A DNA stretch of 64,000 bases from Thermomonas brevis (lineage in GTDB: Bacteria; Pseudomonadota; Gammaproteobacteria; Xanthomonadales; Xanthomonadaceae), in NCBI RefSeq assembly GCF_014395425.1, contig NZ_CP060711.1, positions 1,364,001 to 1,428,000 on the forward strand. The letters are read 5' to 3'. Shown here in pieces: positions 7,907 to 20,900 of this stretch. Each line of letters opens with the position of its first letter. The stretch's first letter is position 1. A model generated the notes under the pieces. That model did not search any database. It was not told the origin of the DNA and saw only the letters and a list, made by a program, of their open reading frames with translations. Position numbers and translations under genes: made by a program.

Positions 7907-9645
7907 TGAACGGCGCCCGCTGGCTGGCGCAGGCGCTGGTGGCCGAAGGGGTGGACACCCTGTTCGGCTATCCGGGCGGCGCGATCATGCCGTTCTACGA
8001 CGCCCTGCACGACACCCCGCAGCTGCGGCACGTGCTGCCCCGCCACGAGCAGGGCGCGGCGTTCGCGGCGAACGGGTATGCGCGGGCCAGCGGGCGCGTG
8101 GGCGTATGCGTGGCGACCTCCGGCCCCGGCGCGTCGAACCTCGTCACCGGCATCGCCGACGCGATGCTGGATTCGGTGCCGATGGTGGTCATCACCGGGC
8201 AGGTGCCGACCGCGCTGATGGGCACCGATGCGTTCCAGGAACTGGACGTGTTCGGAATGACCATGCCGATGGTGAAGCACAGCTTCATCGCGCGGCGCGT
8301 CGAGGACCTGCCGATGATGGTGGGCGAGGCGTTCCGGCTGGCGCGCAGCGGTCGCCCCGGTCCGGTGCTGATCGATCTGCCGAAGGACGTGCAGATCGCC
8401 GACGCCGCGCACCTGCCCGCGCACGCCTCCTCCGGCACCGATGCGCCGGAAGCGCCGAAGGACGCCTTCCTGCACGAAGCGCTGGCGCTGATCTCGCAGG
8501 CGCAGCGGCCGGTGCTGTACGGCGGCGGCGGCATCGCGCTGGGCGAGGCGGTGCAGGCGTTCCGCACCTTCGTCGATGCGACGCAGATCCCGACCGTGCT
8601 GACGCTGAGGGGCCTGGGCGCGCTGCCCACGGAGCATCCGCTCAACCTCGGCATGCTGGGCATGCACGGCAGCCGCGCCGCCAATCTGGCGGTGCAGGAG
8701 GCCGATCTGCTGATCGTGGTCGGCGCGCGCTTCGACGACCGCGCCACCGGCAAGCTGGCAGAGTTCGCGCCGAACGCGCGCGTCGTCCACATGGACATCG
8801 ACGCCTGCGAAATCGGCAAGCTGCGCCACGCCGACGCCGGTGTGCGCGGCAACATCGTCACCACGCTGACCAAGCTGACGCTGCCCTGCGCCGCCCACCT
8901 GCACGGCCGCCACGGCGAAGCGCGCAAGGCATGGCGCGCGCAGTGCCGGCAGCGCGTGCAGCAGTTCGCGCCGCGCTACGACGCGCCCGGCGACGGCGTG
9001 TACGCGCCCGCGCTGCTGAAGCGGCTGTCGGAACTGGCGCCCGAGGCCACGGTCGCCTGCGACGTCGGCCAGCACCAAATGTGGGTGGCGCAACACTGGC
9101 GCATGGACCACCCGCGCAAGCATCTGACCTCCGGCGCACTCGGCGCGATGGGCTTCGGCCTGCCGGCGGCGCTGGGCGCGCAGGAGGCCAACCGCAGTGC
9201 GCAGGTGATCTGCGTCAGCGGAGATGGCTCGATCATGATGAACATCCAGGAGCTGGCGACGCTGAAGCGCTACCGCTCGCCGGTGAAGATCGTGCTGCTC
9301 GACAACCAGGCGTTGGGCATGGTGCGCCAGTGGCAGGAATTGTTCTTCGACAAGCGCTATTCCGAGATCGACCTGTCCGACAACCCGGACTTCGCCGCCG
9401 TCGCCGCCGCCTTCGGGATCAAGGCGCTGCACGTGGACAAGGCCGAAGGCGTCGATGCCGCGTTGCAGGCGCTGCTGGACGCCGACGGCCCCGCCCTGCT
9501 GCACGTCGCCATCGACACCGCCGCCAACGTCTGGCCGCTGGTGCCGCCCAACCGCAACAACGCGCAGATGCTCGATCCCGCCCTCGACGAGGCGGCCGCC
9601 CCTGCCCGCACGCCCACGGAGACGTCCCATGCGCTACCGGCTTGA
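7906..9645 (+). CDS. ilvG: Acetolactate synthase large subunit (IlvG type)
   Basis: A 579-residue thiamine-diphosphate and FAD enzyme that condenses pyruvate with pyruvate or 2-oxobutyrate, the first common step. It shows the N-terminal active-site glutamate in RHEQGAAFAANGYARASG, the central FAD region around GMLGMHGSRAAN, and the ThDP motif starting SGDGSIMMNIQEL. The start ([11 protein letters not shown]) overlaps the ilvC stop by one base, so an upstream extension of the frame is not coding. Its 3' end overlaps ilvM by 17 bases, indicating translational coupling of the two subunits. Confidence 0.96.
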   Translation: MNGARWLAQALVAEGVDTLFGYPGGAIMPFYDALHDTPQLRHVLPRHEQGAAFAANGYARASGRVGVCVATSGPGASNLVTGIADAMLDSVPMVVITGQVPTALMGTDAFQELDVFGMTMPMVKHSFIARRVEDLPMMVGEAFRLARSGRPGPVLIDLPKDVQIADAAHLPAHASSGTDAPEAPKDAFLHEALALISQAQRPVLYGGGGIALGEAVQAFRTFVDATQIPTVLTLRGLGALPTEHPLNLGMLGMHGSRAANLAVQEADLLIVVGARFDDRATGKLAEFAPNARVVHMDIDACEIGKLRHADAGVRGNIVTTLTKLTLPCAAHLHGRHGEARKAWRAQCRQRVQQFAPRYDAPGDGVYAPALLKRLSELAPEATVACDVGQHQMWVAQHWRMDHPRKHLTSGALGAMGFGLPAALGAQEANRSAQVICVSGDGSIMMNIQELATLKRYRSPVKIVLLDNQALGMVRQWQELFFDKRYSEIDLSDNPDFAAVAAAFGIKALHVDKAEGVDAALQALLDADGPALLHVAIDTAANVWPLVPPNRNNAQMLDPALDEAAAPARTPTETSHALPA

Positions 9646-9865
9646 CCTCACCCTGCGCCGCGCCGAGGGCGCGCTGGCCCGCGTGCTCGGCACCACCGAA
9701 CGGCGCGGCTTCCAGCCGGTCAGCGTCGATGGCGAAGCCCGCGACGACGGCGACCGCTGGCACCTGCGCATGACCGTGGAAGGCGCGCGCGAGCCGGACG
9801 GCCTGCAACAGCAACTGGCCAAGCTGTACGACTGCCTGGCGGTGGAGGTGCAGCCGTGTCCGTGA
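9629..9865 (+). CDS. ilvM: Acetolactate synthase small subunit (IlvM type)
   Basis: A 78-residue ACT-like regulatory subunit: MRYRLDLTLRRAEGALARVL, then RGFQPVSV, ending in a QQLAKLYDCLAVEV helix. It activates the catalytic subunit and, in IlvM types, gives little valine feedback. The size (one ACT domain, about 80 residues) points to IlvM rather than the longer IlvH/IlvN. It starts inside the end of ilvG. After it come 82 bases before the next gene, holding a 7-bp inverted repeat (TGCAGGC at 9904 and GCCTGCA at 9919) of unknown use. Confidence 0.92.
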   Translation: MRYRLDLTLRRAEGALARVLGTTERRGFQPVSVDGEARDDGDRWHLRMTVEGAREPDGLQQQLAKLYDCLAVEVQPCP

Positions 9866-9947
9866 GCGCGCGCGAACCGGCGATGCCGAACGCGCGCACG
9901 ACGTGCAGGCGCGAAGCCGCCTGCAACCATCGACCGGCGAAGGCCTG

Positions 9948-11047
9948 ATGGACTCCGACGTAGCCAGCGCCGCCTCCGTGACCGCCAGCGACGTGCTGGC
10001 GGCGCAGGCGCGGCTGCGCCGCTACCTCAGCCCCACGCCGCTGCATTACGCCGAGCGTTCCGGCTGCTGGCTGAAACTGGAAAACCTGCAGCGCACCGGC
10101 TCCTACAAAGTGCGCGGCGCGATGAACGCGCTGCTGGCGGCGCGCGAGCGCGGCGACCTGCGCCCGACCATCGCCGCCTCCGCCGGCAACCATGCGCAAG
10201 GCCTGGCGTGGGCGGCGTATCGGCTGGGCATGCAGGCGATCACGGTGATGCCGAAAACCGCGCCGGAAACCAAGATCGCCGGCGTCGCCCACTGGGGTGC
10301 GACGGTGCGCCTGCACGGCGAAACCTACGACGAGGCCAAGGCCTTCGCCAATGATCTGGCCGCGCAGAACGGCTATCGCCTGCTGTCCGCCTTCGACGAT
10401 CCCGACGTGATCGCCGGGCAGGGCACGGTCGGGCTGGAAATCGCCGCCGCGCTGGAACCCGACGTGGTGCTGGTGCCGATCGGCGGCGGCGGCTTGGCCT
10501 CCGGCGTCGCGCTGGCGCTGAAGGCGCAGGGCGTGAAGATCGTCGGCGCGCAGGTCGAAGGCGTGGATGCGATGGCGCGCGCACTGAAGGGCGACGACGC
10601 CATCGTCGAACCAACCGCGACGCTGGCGGACGGCGTGCGCGTGAAAGTCCCCGGCCTGCTCACCCGTCGCGTGCTGCACGCGCTGCTGGACGACGTGGTG
10701 ATCGTGCGCGAGGCCGAACTGCGCGAGACGCTGGTGCGGCTGGCACTGGAGGAACACCTGATCGCCGAGGGCGCGGGCGCGCTGGCGCTGGCCGCCGGCA
10801 AGCGCGTGGCCGGCAAGCGCAAATGCGCGGTGGTGTCCGGCGGCAACCTCGATGCCGGCGTGCTGGCGGCGCTGCTGCAGGACGTGCGTCCGCGTCCGCC
10901 GCGCAAGCCGCGGCAGCGGCGACAGGAGCGACTTCCATTGCCGGCAGCGAGGACGCCCCTGCCTCCTGCCGGCCTTTCTCCCTTCGCTTCCCCTTCCGCT
11001 TCCACGCAGCGCCCGGCGTGCGCCGAACCCATCGAGACCGTCACCGC

Positions 11048-11051
<4 letters not shown>
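9948..11051 (+). CDS. Threonine dehydratase, short form, with odd C-terminal tail
   Basis: A PLP enzyme that deaminates threonine to 2-oxobutyrate, the entry to isoleucine. The PLP lysine lies in TGSYKVRGA, followed by [13 protein letters not shown] and the phosphate-binding [12 protein letters not shown]. The catalytic domain ends near residue 310 ([17 protein letters not shown]); the two C-terminal regulatory repeats of E. coli IlvA are absent, so it resembles TdcB, although the operon context makes it biosynthetic. Residues 310-367 are a Pro/Arg/Ser-rich tail with no domain signature; it carries the frame to an ATGA overlap with leuA. An AAGG precedes the ATG. Confidence 0.92.
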
Positions 11052-12616
<1,565 letters not shown>

Positions 12617-12648
12617 TCCCCTTCCCTTTCAACTCCGGACTTTCTTCC

Positions 12649-13776
12649 ATGCACGCCAACATCGTCGTACTGCCGGGTGACGGCATCGGCCCCGAAGTCA
12701 CCGCCGCCGCGGTCGAAGTGCTGCGCGCCGTCGCTGCGCGCTACGGCCACGACTTCCATTTCCGCGAACACCTGATCGGCGGCGCCGCCATCGACGCCAC
12801 CGGCAGCGCGCTGCCGGACGACACGCTGGCGGCGGCGCGCGATGCCGACGCGATCCTGCTCGGCGCGGTCGGCGGCCCGAAGTGGTCGGACCCGAACGCC
12901 AAGGTGCGCCCGGAGCAGGGCCTGCTGGCGATCCGCAAGGCGCTGGGCCTGTACGCCAACCTGCGTCCGGTGAAGCCGCACGCGGCCACGCTGGGCGCCT
13001 CGCCGATCAAGCCGCATCTGCTGCAGGGCGTCGACCTGATCGTGGTGCGCGAACTCACCGGCGGCATCTACTTCGGCGACAAGACCCGCAGCGACAGCGA
13101 CGCCAGCGACCTGTGCCGCTACAGCGTGGCGGAGATTGAACGCGTGGTACGCCACGCCGCCGCGTTGGCGCGCACGCGCAGCGGCAAGCTGACCTCGGTG
13201 GACAAGGCCAACGTGCTGGAAACCTCGCGGCTGTGGCGCGACGTAACGACGCGGATCGTGCGCGAGGAGTTCCCGGACGTGCAGCTGGAACACCAGCTGG
13301 TCGATTCGATGGCGATGCACCTGCTGGCGCGCCCGCGCGAATACGACGTGATCGTCACCGAGAACATGTTCGGCGACATCCTCACCGACGAAGCCTCGAT
13401 GCTGGCCGGCTCGCTGGGCCTGCTGCCGAGCGCATCGCTGGGCGAAGGCACGAACGGGCCCGATGGATCGGCGCAGCCGGAACATCGAATCGGGCTATAC
13501 GAACCGATCCATGGCAGCGCGCCGGACATCGCCGGCAAGGGCGTCGCCAATCCGTACGCGGCGATCCTCAGCGCGGCGATGCTGCTGCGCCACTCGCTGG
13601 GGCTGGATGCCGAAGCGCAGTGCCTGGAACTGGCGGTGTCGCGCGCGCTGGACGCCGGCGTGTTCACCGCCGACTTGACCTGCGACCGCACGCGTGCCGT
13701 CGGCACCCGCGCCGTCACCGAGGCGGTGCTGGAGCAGTTGGAGCTGCCCTGCCAGGTGATGGAGCTGCGCGACTGA
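12649..13776 (+). CDS. leuB: 3-isopropylmalate dehydrogenase
   Basis: A 375-residue NAD-dependent oxidative decarboxylase of leucine synthesis. Family motifs: [12 protein letters not shown] at the N-terminus, [10 protein letters not shown], the substrate-binding [27 protein letters not shown], and the metal and cofactor region [19 protein letters not shown] with [15 protein letters not shown]. It lies 32 bases after leuA and is the last gene of the ilv-leu operon; a strong inverted repeat follows 10 bases after the stop. Confidence 0.97.
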   Translation: MHANIVVLPGDGIGPEVTAAAVEVLRAVAARYGHDFHFREHLIGGAAIDATGSALPDDTLAAARDADAILLGAVGGPKWSDPNAKVRPEQGLLAIRKALGLYANLRPVKPHAATLGASPIKPHLLQGVDLIVVRELTGGIYFGDKTRSDSDASDLCRYSVAEIERVVRHAAALARTRSGKLTSVDKANVLETSRLWRDVTTRIVREEFPDVQLEHQLVDSMAMHLLARPREYDVIVTENMFGDILTDEASMLAGSLGLLPSASLGEGTNGPDGSAQPEHRIGLYEPIHGSAPDIAGKGVANPYAAILSAAMLLRHSLGLDAEAQCLELAVSRALDAGVFTADLTCDRTRAVGTRAVTEAVLEQLELPCQVMELRD

Positions 13777-13785
13777 TCCGTGATG

Positions 13786-13815
13786 CGCAGGTGCGGGGCT
13801 TGTCCCGCACCTGCG
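13786..13815 (+). terminator. 12-bp hairpin after leuB
   Basis: CGCAGGTGCGGG-gcttgt-CCCGCACCTGCG, a perfect 12-bp stem starting 10 bases after the leuB stop. No T-run follows, so this may be a transcript-end stabiliser or Rho-assisted site rather than a classical terminator. The arm repeats the GGTGCGGG word of the ilv attenuator. Confidence 0.5.
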
Positions 13816-13879
13816 TCAGCAGGATCGCCGTGGACTGAAGGCTTGCCCCGCCACGCGCCATCCGGACCAAGCCCCTCAT

Positions 13880-14554
13880 CTACGGCGGGCAATAGCGGTT
13901 CCGTTGCAGTACGGCATCCGCCAGCATGCGGCGGTGGCGTTCGCTGGCGGCTTGCCGGCTGAACGCCTCGATGGCCTCGTTCACGCCGGCGCAGGGATCG
14001 TCGCTGTAGCCAGGCGGCCAGAACAGGCCCATCGCGATCCTCCGAACGAGGGCTGCGGGACTGCGGTCGATCATCGGGAACCGCTCCGGGGGCGGTGGCG
14101 TGACCGGATTGCGGCGATCAAATGCGTGCGCGTCGCGCGCCTGCGCGGAACGCTGTGCGGCCGTTGCATCCCAACCGTCGTCCGCCGGCATTGAAAGCTC
14201 CAATGGCGCATCCGCTGGCGCGGATCGCGCAGGTGCCGCACTTTCCAGCACACGATGCGATTCCTCCACGCGCGCGACGCTTGCAGGGTCCGACGCAGGC
14301 GAAACAGCCTCCGGCTCCGACTTTGGCTCCGGCAGCGGCGGCAGCCAATCGACGTACACCAGCTGCATGGCCGGCTCATCGGAAGACGGCGTCCGTCCGA
14401 ACAGCAGCCGCTGCACCGAAGCCACCAGCAACAGGTGCAACACGGCGACCAGCAGGCCGACGCCCCAGCGCTCGATGCGCAACAGGCGCGCATCCGCCCT
14501 TCGGACACGCCGCAACGGAAATGCGCCACCGGGCATCGCCCGCACTGCTTCCAT
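13880..14554 (-). CDS. Hypothetical single-pass membrane protein
   Basis: I do not recognise a family. The protein (about 224 residues with this start) has a basic N-terminus, one hydrophobic stretch (GVGLLVAVLHLLLVASVQRLL, with W before it), then a Pro/Glu/Ser/Ala-rich linker and a compact C-terminal part with FWPPGYSDDPCAG and two cysteines (the second in RNRYCPP). This layout, an N-terminal anchor with a proline-rich spacer, recalls TonB-like or other periplasm-spanning proteins, but no conserved motif confirms it. The start codon is uncertain; the open frame runs further up to 14701. It lies between leuB and leuD, on the leuCD strand and 147 bases beyond the leuD stop. Confidence 0.65.
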   Translation of the reverse strand: MEAVRAMPGGAFPLRRVRRADARLLRIERWGVGLLVAVLHLLLVASVQRLLFGRTPSSDEPAMQLVYVDWLPPLPEPKSEPEAVSPASDPASVARVEESHRVLESAAPARSAPADAPLELSMPADDGWDATAAQRSAQARDAHAFDRRNPVTPPPPERFPMIDRSPAALVRRIAMGLFWPPGYSDDPCAGVNEAIEAFSRQAASERHRRMLADAVLQRNRYCPP

Positions 14555-14701
14555 GCCCAAGCCCGTCCCTGCGCCGCTGCCGGCAACCCCGGCATCGACC
14601 GCCGGAACGGCCGGAAGTTCCGGCCGCCCCGCCAGGGCAACGCGACTCGCCGTGCGCGACCATAGGCTTGCCGCGCGAGGGTTCCCTCTATGGCCGTGCA
14701 A

Positions 14702-15346
14702 TCACGGCGCAGCGAACAACCACGGCTGCGCGGCGCGATGCTTCGCCTCGAACGCGGCGATGGCGTCGCGCGCCTGCAAGGTGGTGCCGATGTCGTCCAG
14801 TCCGTGCAGCAGGCAGTGCTTGCGGAAGGCATCCACCTCGAAGCGATGCTGCACGCCGTCCGGGCGAGTCACGGTCTGCGCGGCAAGGTCGATGGACAGC
14901 GCATAGCCTTCCGTCGCCTCGCATTGCGCGAACAGCGCATCCACTTCCTCGTCCTTCAGCACGATCGGCAGCAGCCCGTTCTTGAAGCTGTTGTTGAAGA
15001 AGATGTCGGCGAAACTCGGCGCGATGATCGCCCGGAAGCCATATTCGGCCAGCGCCCACGGCGCATGCTCGCGCGAGGAGCCGCAGCCGAAGTTGGCACG
15101 CGCCAGCAACACGCTGGCGCCGGCGTAGCGCGGCCGGTTGAGCACGAAATCGGGATTGCGCGGACGCGTCGCGCAGTCCTGCCCCGGCTGGCCGACATCG
15201 AGGTAGCGCCATTCGTCGAACAGGTTGGGGCCGAAGCCGCTGCGACGGATCGACTTCAGGAACTGCTTGGGGATGATCTGGTCGGTGTCGACGTTGGCGC
15301 GATCCAGCGGCGCGGCCAACCCGGTATGCGTGGTGAAAGGCGTCAT
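14702..15346 (-). CDS. leuD: 3-isopropylmalate dehydratase small subunit
   Basis: A 214-residue subunit that, with LeuC, isomerises 2-isopropylmalate to 3-isopropylmalate. Motifs of the aconitase swivel domain: [33 protein letters not shown] and [17 protein letters not shown]. The start overlaps the leuC stop (ATGA), so the subunits are made together. Confidence 0.97.
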   Translation of the reverse strand: MTPFTTHTGLAAPLDRANVDTDQIIPKQFLKSIRRSGFGPNLFDEWRYLDVGQPGQDCATRPRNPDFVLNRPRYAGASVLLARANFGCGSSREHAPWALAEYGFRAIIAPSFADIFFNNSFKNGLLPIVLKDEEVDALFAQCEATEGYALSIDLAAQTVTRPDGVQHRFEVDAFRKHCLLHGLDDIGTTLQARDAIAAFEAKHRAAQPWLFAAP

Positions 15347-16764
15347 TGCAGCTCCCGCACGTCGATGAAGTGGCCGGCGATCGCGGCGGCGGCGGCCATC
15401 GCCGGGCTGACCAGATGGGTGCGGCCGCCTGCGCCCTGCCGGCCCTCGAAATTGCGGTTGGAAGTGGAGGCGCAGTGCTCGCCGCTTTCCAGCCGGTCGG
15501 GATTCATGGCGAGGCACATCGAACAGCCGGGCTCGCGCCACTCGAAGCCGGCATCGAGGAAGATGCGATCCAGCCCTTCGCGCTCGGCCTGCGCCTTCAC
15601 CAACCCGGAACCCGGCACCACCAGCGCCTGCTTCACCGTCGCGGCGACCTTGCGGCCCTTCGCCACCGCCGCCGCCGAGCGCAGGTCCTCGATGCGCGCG
15701 TTGGTGCAGGAGCCGATAAACACGCGATCCAGGCGGATGTCGGTGATCGGCTGGTTGGCGCGCAGGCCCATGTATTTCAGCGCGCGCTCGATGGAGTCCT
15801 TCTTCACCGGGTCGGATTCGTTCGCCGGGTCGGGCACGCTGCGGTCCACCGCCAGCACCATTTCCGGCGACGTGCCCCAGCTGACCTGCGGCTTGATGTC
15901 GGAGGCTTGCAGTTCGATGTCGGCGTCGAACCTCGCGTCGTAGTCCGAGACTAGCGTGCGCCACAGCGTCACCGCCGCGTCCCATTGTTCGCCGGTCGGC
16001 GCGAACGGACGACCGCGCACGTAGTCGATGGTCTTCTCGTCGACGGCGACCATGCCGACGCGCGCACCGGCTTCGATCGCCATGTTGCAGACGGTCATCC
16101 GGCCCTCCATCGACAGCGCGCGGATCGCGCTGCCGGCGAACTCCAGCGCGTGGCCGTTGCCGCTGGCGGTGCCGATGCGGCCGATGATCGCCAGCACGAT
16201 GTCCTTGGCGGTCACTCCCAGCGGCAGCTCGCCTTCGACGCGCACCCGCATGTTCTTCATCTTCTGCGCGACCAGGCACTGCGTCGCCAGCACGTGCTCC
16301 ACTTCCGAGGTGCCGATGCCATGCGCCAGCGCGCCGAACGCGCCGTGCGTGGAGGTGTGCGAATCGCCACAGACCACCGTCATGCCGGGGAGCGTCGCAC
16401 CTTGTTCGGGGCCGACCACGTGGACGATGCCCTGCCGCGCGTCGTTCATCGGGAACTCGAGGATGCCGAAGTCCGCGCAGTTCTCGTCCAGCGTGCGCAC
16501 CTGCGTGCGCGAGATTTCGTCGGCGATGGCGGCAAGGCCGCCGGCGCGCTCGGCCTTGGTGGTCGGCACATTGTGGTCGGGCGTGGCGAGGTTGGCGTCC
16601 ACCCGCCACGGCCTGCGGCCCGCCAGCCGCAGGCCCTCGAACGCCTGCGGCGAGGTCACCTCGTGGAGGATGTGGCGGTCGATGTAGAGCAGCGAGGAAC
16701 CGTCGTCGCGGCGGCTCACTTCGTGCATCTCCCAGAGTTTGTCGTACAGGGTTTTGCCGGGCAT
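15343..16764 (-). CDS. leuC: 3-isopropylmalate dehydratase large subunit
   Basis: A 473-residue iron-sulfur hydro-lyase subunit of leucine synthesis. The [4Fe-4S] cysteines are seen in FIGSCTNAR and in [44 protein letters not shown] is the conserved aconitase-family block (shown here in part: [12 protein letters not shown]). The start [11 protein letters not shown] gives the usual length. leuC and leuD form a separate operon from leuAB and are divergent from a LysR regulator, with a LysR-type palindrome in between, suggesting that the regulator controls leuCD. Confidence 0.97.
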   Translation of the reverse strand: MPGKTLYDKLWEMHEVSRRDDGSSLLYIDRHILHEVTSPQAFEGLRLAGRRPWRVDANLATPDHNVPTTKAERAGGLAAIADEISRTQVRTLDENCADFGILEFPMNDARQGIVHVVGPEQGATLPGMTVVCGDSHTSTHGAFGALAHGIGTSEVEHVLATQCLVAQKMKNMRVRVEGELPLGVTAKDIVLAIIGRIGTASGNGHALEFAGSAIRALSMEGRMTVCNMAIEAGARVGMVAVDEKTIDYVRGRPFAPTGEQWDAAVTLWRTLVSDYDARFDADIELQASDIKPQVSWGTSPEMVLAVDRSVPDPANESDPVKKDSIERALKYMGLRANQPITDIRLDRVFIGSCTNARIEDLRSAAAVAKGRKVAATVKQALVVPGSGLVKAQAEREGLDRIFLDAGFEWREPGCSMCLAMNPDRLESGEHCASTSNRNFEGRQGAGGRTHLVSPAMAAAAAIAGHFIDVRELQ

Positions 16765-16810
16765 GGGGTGTCTCGCTCGATTGCGCTCCTGGCGCCGTCT
16801 TGTGGGGCAC

Positions 16811-16895
16811 GTCATTCCCGCGAAGGCGGGAGTCCAGTGGTTTTGATTTGCAACGGTGAGCCAAGACGCTGGATTCCCGCCTTCGCGGGAATGAC
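16811..16895. repeat. REP-like inverted repeat, copy 1
   Basis: Two arms, GTCATTCCCGCGAAGGCGGG at 16811 and its inverse ending in CGCGGGAATGAC at 16895, around a 33-base loop. Each arm is itself a near-palindrome (CCCGC-GAAG-GCGGG). The same unit occurs at 33.3 kb and 62.1 kb. This is the kind of dispersed intergenic palindrome found in many GC-rich proteobacteria. It sits between leuC and the LysR gene, upstream of the likely promoters. Confidence 0.9.
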
Positions 16896-16936
16896 GACCG
16901 CTGGAGCCAGACTGCCGCCTTTCCTTCGATGACTCA

Positions 16937-16957
16937 AATGGATATTTTTCATCCATT
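16937..16957. promoter_or_regulatory. LysR-type operator between leuC and the regulator
   Basis: AATGGAT-N7-ATCCATT, a perfect interrupted palindrome with an A/T-rich centre in an otherwise GC-rich region, 22 bases before the LysR start. Its form fits the T-N11-A type of LysR binding site. Divergent placement suggests autoregulation and control of leuCD. Binding is inferred, not shown. Confidence 0.7.
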
Positions 16958-16978
16958 CGATTCCCATTAGGAATGAAC

Positions 16979-17851
16979 ATGGAACTCGCCAACCTCGCCG
17001 CCTTCGTCGCGGTGGCCGAACACGGCGGCTTCTCCGCCGCCGCCGAGCAGCTGCACCTCACCCAGCCGGCGGTGAGCAAGCGCATCGCGCAGCTGGAGGC
17101 GTCGCTGGACGCGCGCCTGTTCGACCGGCTGGGCCGGCAGGTGGCGCCGACCGAAGCCGGCCAGTTGCTGCTGCCGCGCGCGCGCCAGCTGCTGGCCGAG
17201 GCCGAGGCGGCGCGGCAGGCGCTGCGCGGGATGGGCGAAGGCGTCGGCGGTTCGCTGCGCTTCGCGACCAGCCACCACATCGGCCTGCACCGGCTGCCGC
17301 CGCTGCTGCGCCGGTTCGCGGCCAAGCATCCGCAGGTGGCGCTGGACATCCGCTTCATGGATTCCGAACAGGCCTGGCAGGAGGTGCTGCAGGGGCGGAT
17401 CGAGCTGGCGCTGACCACGCTCGGCCCGGCCACGCCGCCGCTGCGGGCGACGAAGCTCTGGAACGACCCGCTGTGCTTCGTCGCCGCTCCCGACCATCCG
17501 CTGGCGCGCAAGGCGCGGCCGACGCTGGCCGACCTGTCCGCGCATCCGGCGGTGCTGCCCGATCCCGGCACCTTCACCCATCGCATCGTCGCCGACGCCT
17601 TCGCCGCGCGCGGGCTGCCGCTGCAGCTGCGGATGACCACGCACTACATGGAGACGATCAAGATGCTGGCCGGCGTCGGACTGGCCTGGAGCGTGCTGCC
17701 GCAGACCATGCTGGACCGGAGCCTGCGCGCGCTGCCGGTGGCCGGCGTGCGGTTGTCGCGCACGCTGGGCTGCGTGGCGCACGGCGGACGCACGCTGTCG
17801 CGTGCGGCGCAGGCGTTCATCGCCCTGCTGCGGGAGGAAACGGCCGGCTGA
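16979..17851 (+). CDS. LysR-family transcriptional regulator (probably of leuCD)
   Basis: A 290-residue regulator: winged helix-turn-helix in residues 1-60 ([32 protein letters not shown]) and a LysR effector-binding domain from about 90 to the end. Two ATGs lie six bases apart; I chose the second because AGGA ends six bases before it, while the first would touch the AGGA. It is divergent from leuC with a LysR-type palindrome between. In related bacteria LysR proteins divergent from leucine genes activate them, with 2-isopropylmalate as a known co-inducer for some; whether this applies here is inference. Confidence 0.92.
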   Translation: MELANLAAFVAVAEHGGFSAAAEQLHLTQPAVSKRIAQLEASLDARLFDRLGRQVAPTEAGQLLLPRARQLLAEAEAARQALRGMGEGVGGSLRFATSHHIGLHRLPPLLRRFAAKHPQVALDIRFMDSEQAWQEVLQGRIELALTTLGPATPPLRATKLWNDPLCFVAAPDHPLARKARPTLADLSAHPAVLPDPGTFTHRIVADAFAARGLPLQLRMTTHYMETIKMLAGVGLAWSVLPQTMLDRSLRALPVAGVRLSRTLGCVAHGGRTLSRAAQAFIALLREETAG

Positions 17852-17860
17852 GCCGCCGCC

Positions 17861-20818
<2,958 letters not shown>

Positions 20819-20871
20819 ACCAGCCCCCTGCAGGCCTTGCCCGGAGCCAATCTACCACCGTTGCGGCGCGG

Positions 20872-20897
20872 CCCACCGGCGGCGCCGGCGGGCCGGA
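20872..20897 (-). terminator. GC-rich hairpin after the RND pump gene
   Basis: On the minus strand, GGCCCGCCGG and CCGGTGGGCC form a ten-pair stem with one G-U or mismatch, a few bases after the pump stop codon. There is no T-run. It may mark the end of the pump transcript, but evidence is thin. Confidence 0.3.
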
Positions 20898-20900
20898 ACG

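Noticed and set aside
13786..13815. Second ilv-type attenuator after leuB
   Set aside because: The arm shares GGTGCGGG with the ilv attenuator, but there is no T-run, no leader peptide with branched-chain codons and no downstream gene on this strand.
14555..14701. Upstream extension of the hypothetical membrane protein
   Set aside because: The open frame continues to 14701, but the added residues are Arg/Pro/Ala-rich with no signal or domain; the chosen start places the membrane helix near the N-terminus.
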